The notes under the pieces: generated by a model
Database searches by the model: none
What the model was told of the DNA's origin: nothing
Seen by the model: the letters and a program-made list of their open reading frames with translations, nothing else
Assembly (NCBI GenBank): GCA_014773175.1
Contig: VXCM01000905.1
Span: 1 to 64,000 of the forward strand
Origin: Lucifuga dentata
Lineage: Eukaryota; Chordata; Actinopteri; Ophidiiformes; Bythitidae
Length of the DNA: 64,000 nt
Reading direction: 5' to 3'
Shown: positions 1-11,200 of the stretch, one piece after another
How positions within the stretch are numbered: position 1 is the stretch's first letter
Layout of the letters: the number at the start of each line of letters is the position of its first letter
Translations under genes and position numbers: made by a program

Positions 1-122
1 TTATTCAGGCTTGGGACCGGCACAAGGAGGACACTGGCTTGTGCCCCCTTGAGGCTGCATTATTTTAATAAATATTAATAATTAATAATATTAATAATTA
101 ATAATAAATATTAATAAAGTTT

Positions 123-460
123 AGCAACAGATTTAATATGTCCATAAGGGAAAATATCGTTACACAACCATGTTCCTTCATTCGTAAACTCCTGTTATGG
201 CATCTTTTAGTGTTTGCCTTGAAAGACGTGCTGCTTCCTAATTTACATGTCTGAAAAGAGGTTCATGAAACACACCGCTGCACAAAAATGAAGACTTGTT
301 TCAGTCTGGTAGTAAATCTGAGCGACGTTTTAAACTGCATTTTCGTCACATGTTGGTGATCAATAAATCTGATCGATAAACCCATTCAGCTGATCGGTCA
401 ATTTATTTAAACGTGAGTTTTGATCCAATCTCACAAATTTTTGTGGCATTGACCATTTTC
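123..460 (+). repeat. Dispersed repeat, copy 1
   Basis: This segment aligns by eye, in the same orientation, with 39575-39925. Shared blocks include AGATTTAATATG, ATAAGGG, GCCTTGAAAG, AAACACACC and GAGTTTTGATCC followed by ATCTC. The copies are diverged. No terminal inverted repeats or coding capacity were seen, so its class is unknown. Confidence 0.6.
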
Positions 461-493
461 ATCAAGTCCTCTGCACTCTGCGTCTGTCTCCCT

Positions 494-525
<32 letters not shown>

Positions 526-531
526 CACACA
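494..531. repeat. CA microsatellite
   Basis: A run of CA dinucleotides with one interruption, read directly from the sequence. Confidence 0.9.
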
Positions 532-569
532 TGCTGTAATGCATGTGCTCACATGACTGTTCTCCTCAC

Positions 570-1116
570 CTGTACATCAACTGCAATAAGCAGACAGGTC
601 TGTGCCAACAAAGCGAAGGACTGATAGTCTGCGATGTCTTTGCCGTCGTCTCGGACCGTGTCCTGCATGGCGGCCCAGGGGATGAAGAAGAGGACAAGGG
701 AGCTGTAGCAGCTGTGCATCATGCAGCGCACGAAGGCTTTCTTATTGAAGTACTGGTTTAGCTGGCCTGGAGAGTAGAGCTGAGGATACTGGAAACTCCA
801 ACGATCATTGACATCCTGCAGAAACACATAGAAATGATAAGAGACAGAGGAAGCAAAAAAGAGAGCAAGATGAAGAGAAGGAAGTGATGAGGTGAGAGAA
901 AAAAGGGAAAATGATCAAAGGAAGATTCTGAGAAATTTAGAGATATTTCTATATTATTATATTACACACATATTTTATGATATTACAGATGTGAGTTTAA
1001 GAGGAATAACATATATTTTCCTAAGTGCTTACCTGGTCAAAGAGACTCATACCGAGGACAGGAAGTGCTGTATAGACCAGGTTGTACAAAGTGATGAACC
1101 ACTCGTCATATACAGT
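570..1116 (-). CDS. atp8b5: atp8b5 exons 23-24: TM7-TM8 region, last exons in window
   Basis: Exons 1116-1033 and 815-570. They encode [20 protein letters not shown], then [40 protein letters not shown] and [20 protein letters not shown]. The last exon ends in phase 0 at a GTGAGG donor. The expected next segment of the family (beginning like LDTSYWT) is not found in 1-569, so it lies outside the window. Confidence 0.92.
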
Positions 1117-4100
1117 CTATTAATGAGACAACACACAAGTCATCGTGCCAATTAATACATAAATACAAGAATAAACATCTCCAATAAATGTTTCATATTG
1201 ACAGCATAACATTTACATACATACACACAAATAGAGACGGTACACCTTATCTAATGTTAATTCCATTCCACTACTTCTTAAGGACTGCAACAATTAAGGA
1301 CAACAATTAACCAATAAAATACAAGTTATTTAAAATTGTGCATTAAGTGTATGTAAATATACTATTGTACAGGATGATCACTATTGCGGTATGATCACAT
1401 CTGAGTTCACAGAGCAATGTATTATTAATGTTATGTGAGCTTATTATGTGTATTACTAGATCTTACAGAAAACACTTTTTGCATCTGTATCTAATATTGG
1501 TAGTTGCATTATGATATAATTAAATGGCTCTCATCATGTGCCTCTTTATTTTTTTTATTTTTTTATTTTTTTTTCACATTTGTATCAGTTTTACTTATCT
1601 AATTTTTTCCAGGTATATTACTTCTAAGGCCTGGTGCATGGTTGTGAAACGGAACGTCCACGTGTCCATTCGGGAAGCTTTAATTAATCAATTAATCAAC
1701 CAATTAGCCAATTAACCAACGGATCAATTTTAAACTCATTTTTGGCTCATCACATGCCTCTTTAAGATATCTCAGCCGTAACATTTCTCTGCTTAAGCGC
1801 TCCTCACCTGTGCTGAGAAGCCGCAGAAGAAGGCATACCAGAAATGCACGAAGGTGAAGGTGAAGTTNCCTCACCTGTGCTGAGAAGCCGCAGAAGAAGG
1901 CATACCAGAAATGCACGAAGGTGAAGGTGAAGTTCTTGTAAAAGAAATAACGCAGGAACTTGCACATGCGCAGGTAGGACCAGCGGCCATGCACCAGCAG
2001 AAGACGCTGCAGGTAACGGAACTGTGCGAAGGAGAAGTCGCTGGACAGCACGGCCTGCATGCCCTCCTGACCGCTGATGCCTACGCCGATGTGAGCGGCT
2101 GATGGAGGGGGAAAAAAAAGAGAAAATTAGACCAGGAGTTAATGTGTGTGTCAAAGAACACACACACTGAGCTAGTGCGTGGCGTTGTAATAAATGCACT
2201 GCACCTTTAATCATGCTGACGTCGTTGGCACCGTCGCCGATGGCCAGAGTGACAGCCTGCTTGTATTTCTTCACCACCTGAACCACTTGGGCTTTCTGCA
2301 GAGGAGTGACCCTGCAGCAAATCACTGTCTGACACATGCACGCCGTCCTCAGCAGCTCCAGCTGCAAGTCTTTCTCCAATGCAAAGGCCTGAGGACGGCG
2401 AAAGGAAAAGAGAAAGACGGGAGAAAGTGGTGATGATGAGAAAATCGCCTGATTTAAGGAGGAGTGAAGCCTAAAACACGAATGGCTTCATCTCAATGCC
2501 TCTGCAACCATTTGTAAATTCTGCAAGCGGAAGGCGTCAGTCGTTGTACTTGAACGTAACATGCAGCAAAAACTTTAGGGACAGCATCACATTTACAAGA
2601 CACGACGACAAATGTGAAACTTCCCATGAACAGGAAATTAAAAATAACACCTCGAAATGGCAAATCTGTTTAAATAAATAAATAAATAACTAAATCCAAT
2701 ACAAATGAAATGAGAATCTTTTTGCTTCTTTGTTTTATTTTGCGTTGGTCTGAAATATTCTCTGCCAAGCCATCCGATTTCTTTGATATCTCAAAAATTT
2801 ATAGCGAAAATGTACTGTCCACATTCATCCCACCAAGAAGAAATCTATAAATTTACAGAGAGCATGTAGCCTTTGGTGTCACCATCAGTCCAAACTTTTG
2901 GCTAATTTAGTGTGTGCATTGTGCGATCCATCATTTTATTAGCTCACGCGGACTCAGGGGGACCGAATAGCATTATAAACTATAAAAGAAACTGATATAA
3001 AAAAAATATAAAGAAGACAGAGGAAACTGTAATGTGTCTAAGACGCATTCGTACCAGACTGTGACCGTTTATAACCAGGCCATAGTCTCCATCCACCTTC
3101 TCGTCCTTTACAGTCTCTTTCTTCTGAAGCCAAAACAAGCCTGCACGAGACTTTGTCACATCTGGCTCCTCTCCTGCTTCTGGACACATTTTCCTTCTTG
3201 CATTCCTGAACACAAGGAGGAAGATGTTGGTTTATTAATAAGCTGTAAAACTGTATTTTTGACCTACTGGCCACAGGCACTTCATCCACCCATAAATGTG
3301 TCACAGGGCAGTTTTTATGTCTGACTGACTTACTGTAGCTCTTCTTTTACTCCTTCAGCCGTATTGGCTGCCACAATGAAAACCTCCTTCATCTCCTCTC
3401 TTAGCATGTTGCAGGCATAGCCGATGTTTTCTGCCGTCTCTGTTTCAAAACAATGTTATTGGGTGCGTGTGTGTGTGCAACTCTACATTAGTTAGCATCA
3501 CTGAGATGTCACTGTGGCTCTTGACATCTCAGAATTCAAAAACCAATGGAAAAAGTCTTGGATTTTGTTATGTTATCCTTGACATCTGAGATGGGTTTAT
3601 TTTTCCTTTCATAATGTTAAACTAAACTAAAATCATGATCGGCTACTGAAATGTCAAATGAATGTAATTTACTTGCATATAACTTCAGCAACTTGAAAGC
3701 ACATTTGAAAATGAGTAGTTTGAAGACTTGAAGACAAGAGTTTGATGACACTAACCTTGTTTATCCCCAGTCAGCACCCAGATTTTGATGTCTGCTTTAG
3801 CCAGTTGCTCGATGGTCTGCGGCACGCCGTCCTGCAGCTTGTCCTCCACTGCTGTTGCCCCCAACAGCTACAAACACAGAGTGAAAATGTGAAAAGATGA
3901 TATACTTGGAAATGTAAGCCTTTCTTTCTTTCTTAGTTGGTCTTCCACTACTAAAGCGAATAAAAAAACAGTACTGATGTCCTTTGAGATACTGCACAGG
4001 GGAACCAACCAGCATGTCTTTCTCAATCTCCTCATAGAGTTCATCAAGTTTCTCTTCCCGTCCTTCGATTGCAATGCTGGCCTCATGGTGGCGCTGCATC

Positions 4101-6326
4101 CAATCTTCCACGTAGTTCTTGTCCAAGTCCTTATAGGCTAGAGCCAGCGTACGGAGGCCATTGCCTGCATACTCCTATTTTGTTTGGACAGTTTAGAGCA
4201 GTTAACCACACAAATAGTTTCACATTGCCGTGAATGCTTTGAAAATTGGATGCTGGTCGCTCACATTGAGGTGTCCTGTTGTTACTTCCATCAGTTTGCT
4301 ACAAGACGGGTGCAGTCTTTCAAAAATGATGGTGTCTGCTCCTTTGGAGTACAGCGTCAACCTGCCTTCACGGTTTCGCACTGAAAATCATATTTAGAGT
4401 TACTTTGTAAAGACCAAGTCATGTTTTTTGATACCAAGCTAATAATAAAATTACTTTTATCACAGGGGCCTAAAAACAGGATCTTAAGCCTGGAGAGATT
4501 ACTCACTGTGTGTATTAAATCTAATTGAGAGGAGCTGATGCCCACATCTAATGTTTAAAAACTACAATAAAAAGATTAACATTTAATACTGGTGATTTTT
4601 GCTTGCTATAGCACATTAACTGCTACAAATTATTTATTAATTTATTTATTATTTATTTATTATTTATTAAGGTTGGAAACACTAAAACATGCAAAACCAA
4701 ACACCTTAGCTGTCTTCTCTCACCTATGACAGACATCCTCTTGCGTACATTGTTGAAGTCCAGAACAGCCAGCAGGTCATAGGTGACTTGTTTCCCCATT
4801 TCCACCAGCGTGATGGTTTCCGGCATACGCGAGCGAAATGCAAATCCAAAGTTCCTTGCTGCTGTTACTATAGCTCCTTCATCAGGCGACTGGGCCTGAT
4901 AAATAAGCTCTCCTGACAAAACGATAATGAGAAAACAAATGATAAGGGGAGGAAGAAGAAATTTCAGGAATATGTTCTCGTATTTCTATTGCACAGAAGA
5001 CGGTAGAAGATAAATGATATTTTCCAAAACTAAGCTGTATCTAACTTTCAGACACCAATTCAAAAGGCTTTAATTATCAGAATGCACCTTTGTGACTAAT
5101 TCTTGTGTTTTAGCCTTTTTGAAATGCAGTAATAAAGTTGTCCATTAGATGACACTCACCCTCTGTCTTTTCCTCAGGCATGACAGTATGGCACAATGCC
5201 AGCAAGCGGAAAAAGGCCTGAGCCTCCGGGTTTCCTTCTCTCACCGTCTCTACCAGACTGTAGTCATGAAAAATGAACTTTGGGTCAGCCAGCTGGTTCC
5301 AGGAGAAGTCCACTTTTTGTGTTTCCTGCAGAGAGGGACGAGGAGGAAGTGGAGGAGAAAAGACAGGAGAAAAGACTAAATGGTGCACATCGAGAAAAAC
5401 ATGCAGTCAAGTAACGGTATTCTCCTCTCACCTCTGTTATTTCCATCCTTTGTCCGGAAAAGTCAAACAACTCTCCTAGATAACAGAGAAAGCACTCCAA
5501 ACTCAGTCAGTCATATTGCATCAAGTCTGTATCCTTATATATGCAAAGCTGCTCACCGTATGATTTTCCATTGATGGAGCACTTGTTAAAAGTCATGATG
5601 TTCTGCGTCAGGGTACCGGTCTTGTCGCTGAAGATGTATTTAATCTGGCCCAGCTCCTCGTTCAGCGTGGTGGTCCTTGCCTGGGCAGGTGTGTCCATCT
5701 TAGGGTAATACATCTTTCTGTCCCAATCTATGAAGAAGCTGTTCCCCAGACGAATGATTTCCACACTAACACAGAGATGAGACATGTAAGTGTGAGACGT
5801 GCAAAAACAGTGAAAAGTAAAGTCCAAGTAAAACAAAATATATTAAAAAATGTGAGTATTGGTGTGTATTAGTGCACATATTGGCATTATTAAAACAATA
5901 ATAGACAGAATAAAATAGTTACTTCTGTTCCTTTCTGATTTAGCTATTTTGCTGTGCTAAGATCTAACCTGACGTAGAGAGAAATGGGCACCACAGTGTT
6001 GAGGATGATGACGTAGGACCAGAAAGAGAGGAAGGATGAGAAGGCAGCGTTAACTCCTGGTGGGCGAGGGAGGAAGGCTGTGAATGCTGAGCCCTCTCTC
6101 ACTTCCCAGATAGCGTTGCCGATAGCCAGGATGGTGCACATGGAAGCCAGGAAACCAAAGATCTGAGTAGAGAAATGAATGAATAAACTTTCCTTTCTCT
6201 CTGAATCATTAAAATCACCAACACAACCTTTAAAACTCAGATCAGTAACCTAAGAACAGAAATCTAAACTAAGCATTATAAAATGTATGTATATTGAAAA
6301 AAAAAAAAAAAAAAAAAAAAATATGT

Positions 6327-6357
<31 letters not shown>

Positions 6358-8230
6358 CATACATAAAAAAACAATTTTTTTGTTTTACCTCGCTGGGGAT
6401 TTTGAAATTTAGGTAAGATTAAGCTCATTTGTAGCTTATGTTGAAGACATTCGACATCATAAATGCATATGTTATTGGGTCATGAGCTTGCCTTGTATGG
6501 TCCTGAGCATATTAACCGCATCCAGTTTCACGAGTCACTACCTGTAGGTGGTGCTAAAATAACCAACCTCCACACAAACCAAATATTTGGAATTTTCTTG
6601 ATATTAGATACAGGTGAAAACAGACCAGTTTGTTTGACTGTCCTTGTGCGCATGTGTGCGCTCTTCCTCACACACCACTCTAGACAATTGCCCATGTTGA
6701 CTTATCCAAGAACCACTACTGATCACAGAGGTATTGTAATGTGTGTATTTCTTGTCATGAGACACTGCAAATCTTCCTTATTGACCCTTTGAGGACAAAC
6801 TCCTGTGTATTCCTCCTCTGAGTGAATAATTTAATGTAGCAAAGGCCACTTTTATGTGTTAACTACATGATGTATTGATGTTTAACCCTTAAAGAGTGAA
6901 ACTTTATTCTGCTGAACAACACATGCATTGGTTTGCACATACAGTATGTGTGTGTGAGTGTGCATGCACATTAGACTTACACACAACACCAGCACATTCA
7001 TAAGATGATCCACGCTTGTGCGTTTAAATGTTGTCTTTCCACTGTTCTGCATCAGCTTGGTGTCCGGACCTGGAAAAATTCATTCATTTGTTCAGGTAGC
7101 AATAGATTGTCAAAACTGGTGAATCTGTGATGCAAACAACAGCTCCTTATTTTTACACTTAAAAAATATTATCATACTTAGATTTACATTATCTGCTTTG
7201 GAAATATCTCATCTTGACATTAAAGTTCCTAAATTTGGTCAGATAACCAGAGAAAAGCAATAGGTTTGTTTATGGATTTGTTTTGAGTCGATTATTGTTC
7301 CTTTTATTCACCTGAAAAGGTTGTTGCATCCAAGATTTCACTGGATAATTTCTCTTCAGTCAAAAGTTCAAAGTTATAAAAGACTTCTAATGCTTCCAAT
7401 AACGTATAATAGAAGACTAACTGAATGCTAGCTGGTTCATCTGCCAAATAATAAACACAAACAAAGTTTACCTCCAAAGATTACAAGACCAAAGCACCAC
7501 TCGGTGTTCCTCAGTGTACATCCTCTCAGCAGCACCTTGTCATTGTCCAGAGCGTAGACCTCTCCGTTCACAGTCAGGATGCCTCTGAACTTGTCCAGGC
7601 GGTTGTTGGGAGGCTCAGATCGCACTTCACCTGACACACACAGACACACATGTGCAGGTATCAGGAAAAGGGGGGGTGGGGGTGGGATATGGGAAACATC
7701 CAGTTAGTGTAAAAATCCAGTTAGTGGTTACTGTAAAGGACCTTAGATCAGAAGATATGAAGAGATTCTAAAAACAGTATTTTATCTGGAATTTAAAGGA
7801 CCAACCAATGATTTTGCAAGTTTGAGCTCACTAACCGCACACGCATTATGTTACAACTAGCCATTTTCCAAAACATAAAACTTTATTTTAGTTTTCCTGT
7901 TTTGCCAAATCCCCTAATCTTCTAAAATCAAATGTTCAGGTGATACACCCGGCTTAAATTCAACATTTTGCCTGGCAATAGTTAAGCGAGATTGTAGAAG
8001 CCTTGATCATTTTAATTTCTCAGTAAAAGTAGTTTTTTCCTGCGACCATATATTCCTTATATTGGTTAAATTAAGTACCTTTGACAAAAAATAATGAGTA
8101 ATGGGCTAGGGGCAGTATTAAGCTTTGTGGGTTCAGGTTAACATGGGTTTGCTAAACTGGACTTGTGCAGGGCTCTAAACTACATATGCTAACTTTCCTA
8201 CTATTATATTCTCTCATAAATCCCATCTAG

Positions 8231-8281
<51 letters not shown>

Positions 8282-11200
8282 TTTTNCTCTTTTTTTTTTT
8301 TACTAGGTTTCAGTCTCATGTTACTTTGTGATGTGGGAGGGAGGAGCTTCATGTCTGTGCAAGGCTTGATGCCATGCTGCACCATCTGTATTACTAACCC
8401 TCCAGTTAGGGTTATACAGTAGGTGGTGGGTTCTTCCGGGTCGAAGGTTAACCCTACATAATTCAAACCTTACCCTGCAGTGTTTTTCTGATGAAAAAAA
8501 CAGAGACCTTTCAAGGCTCATCCAAACAACTGGTATTGTTTCTTCCTCCAGTACTAAGCTTTGTCCATAAAATTGGACAGACATGAAATAAATTCCAGAA
8601 TCTTCACCAAAAAATGAATTTTTTTTTTTTTTTTTTTTTNTTTTTTTTTTTTTTTTTTTACAATAACTCTATCTCTTTGGTGATGTGACAGCAACTTTAC
8701 TGCAGCTTCTCACCACTGAAGTCAGCCAGTGCCTCGATGCTGTCTCCCATCTCTCCAGTCACTGTAAGCGCCTGTTTCACCTTCAGATTGGTTTCACTGG
8801 GGGAAGACCAACAAGACATGAGAAGGGAAATGGAAATACAAGATGTACAGTGGGGTCCAAAAGTCTGAGACCACATCACATTGAAAATCTGTGATGTTTT
8901 CCATGTAGATCTGGAAATAATCAGAAAGTCTGACATCACAAGAAGCTCTTTGGAACATTGTCAAATCATGCTGGGATAACTTGAGTCATCAGGTTTTGCA
9001 CAAACTTGTGGATTGATGCCAGCTCGAATGCATGCTGTCATAAAAGCAAAAGGGGTGGCATACCAAATATTAACATCTTCTGAAATTCATGTACATTTTT
9101 CAAAGATTCAACTTTTCACTCAAATTGTTAAGAAGATATCATTTATAATAAAAAATCTTATATTAAATTCAAAAAGAATGCAAAATATAAGCATTTTCAC
9201 AGTGGTCTCAGACTTTTGGACCCCACTGTATACCAAAGCAGATCAGAAACTGAATTCTGTTATGTACAACACAGATACACACCCATCTAATTCAGCTGTT
9301 TCTATGTAGACCAGATTGAGAGGCTCACTGCTGGACAGCAACAGAAGGTCAGCCTATGAAAGTAGGATGTACAAAATGCAAGAGAATCATTTACTTGTAG
9401 CAATACCACATTAGAAAGATACTCCATTACAAGTGAAAACTAAGTAAAAACAAGTTAAGTAAAATGAGAATTAGCAGTAAAATGTGCACAAGTATCCAAG
9501 TGCAGAAGGATCCAGTAAAAGTACTTATTGTGAAAACTTTTTGTTTCACATTTGAAATGCATTGGTGTCACGTGAAAAATTTTATCTCCAGTATGGGGAT
9601 TTTTACATTTTCACATCAGTTTAAATCAGGAAAAAATGAACAGATAAAATAAGAAAGGAAAACTACAAGGAGAAAAAAAGGACTGGAGGAAGGAAAAAAG
9701 AAAATAAATAATCAAAGTAGGAAGTAAGAAAACACCAAAGCAAATAAGGAAAGGAGGAAGAAAATAAAGACAGATGACATAAGTGGCATCTTATGCTTCG
9801 TCAAAGTGCATATATGACATGCTATGATGCTCATATGTTGAACCATTAATTGCCAATCAAAAACATATTGAAGTCACCATAGAGATTACTTTCTGCATGT
9901 ACTATACCATGACCTTTGCCCTCTATCATCTCTGCTTACTGTGACAAAGTGATTAGCCTCCAGTTTGATGATGTCTCCAACCTGAACATTCATCCATTTT
10001 TCACTTCTCAGTCTGGAAATGGAAATATATATGAAAAAACAACATGGCACAAACCGTGATACAACGTAACATGACGCAGCAGAGGACATTTTAAAGCTCT
10101 GATCTGGATTGCCAAGCCAGAGCAAACTTTGCAGCTATATATATAAATTTATACTTGCATAACGTGCAATTTTCAGCTTTGTGTTCACTATGTTTTCAGT
10201 TATGGCAGAGGAAAGATGACTTACTCTCCATTGATGAGGACATCCACCCTGCGGTTATTCACTTGTTTGTCACTTTTGTGCCTGTTCTACTCAGTCGATG
10301 CACGAGAAAGAGACAAAACATGGCATTTTGTTTTAGATATTATATTCGAGTGAAATGTCATGCTTGATTTTAATTCAAGTGTCTGTGTTAACATGGAATC
10401 AGATTGAAACAACAGCAGATATTAATATTTAGTGTCTTTTCCCAAATTTGTTCCACAAGATTGGTATTATTTCAACTTACTATGTCATCGCTGGCATCCT
10501 TAACTGCAGTTATGGACAACACCAAGACCAATGGGACAACTGTGGTGAACCAGGACAGAGAGGAGATTTCTGGTATCACCTGTCAGCACACACAGACACA
10601 AACAAATACACAAACACCTGGATTTTTCAGTATTTGCACAGAAATGAAGCACTGTAAAGGCTAAACAAGGCTAAAGGACATTAAATATAACTCATAAATC
10701 TTTGTCTACATCATCTGGTCCAACTACCTACAGTGTTAAATATTATACACATTTTCATATATGGAACTGATTTTGAGCTTTAACAAGCACAAAACACATT
10801 CATCCACTTCTACTCTGCCTTGCTGTAGCACCACTGTGGACACTAATTGAAAACAGACGACGTTAGGTACTGCCCCTTTAAGAAAAAGCCCGCTACGTTA
10901 CGACTGGTCAGCTGTATTTGACCTGAGCTGGCCACACCCACAGACTGCAAAACACAGATGCTGGCCAAAAACTTGTTTGCTAACCATGTGTATTGTGGGT
11001 GTGTCTGACCAGGTAAATTCAAATGTGTTACATGCTGATGTAAACATGTTATAGAAGTTCAGGACCTGAGAATCTGTCTTAAGGGGGAATGCATTTATGA
11101 GTTAAAGTAGTATGTTTCTATTTTGCACCTTAATTAGGGACACTATGGTAATGTAGTTCTACTCTCGTGTTCTTGTGTACCCATACCATTTCTACCTGCC

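Larger units (their letters stand above)
1..569. other. Intronic flank with repeats
   Basis: No exon was recognised. Positions 1-60 resemble a GC-richer fragment of a dispersed repeat common in fish genomes (memory of the pattern only; family not assigned). Positions 61-115 are an A/T-only TTAATAA-type tract. Positions 123-460 belong to a repeat family seen again at 39575-39925. A CA microsatellite follows at about 494-531. Confidence 0.5.

Noticed and set aside
1808..1867. Apparent second, partial copy of the TM5-TM6 exon of atp8b5
   Set aside because: It is identical to the end of the real exon, lacks an acceptor and is separated from it only by an N, so it is read as an assembly artefact.
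8227..8466. Open frame across the TC repeat
   Set aside because: It is driven by the microsatellite and contains an N.
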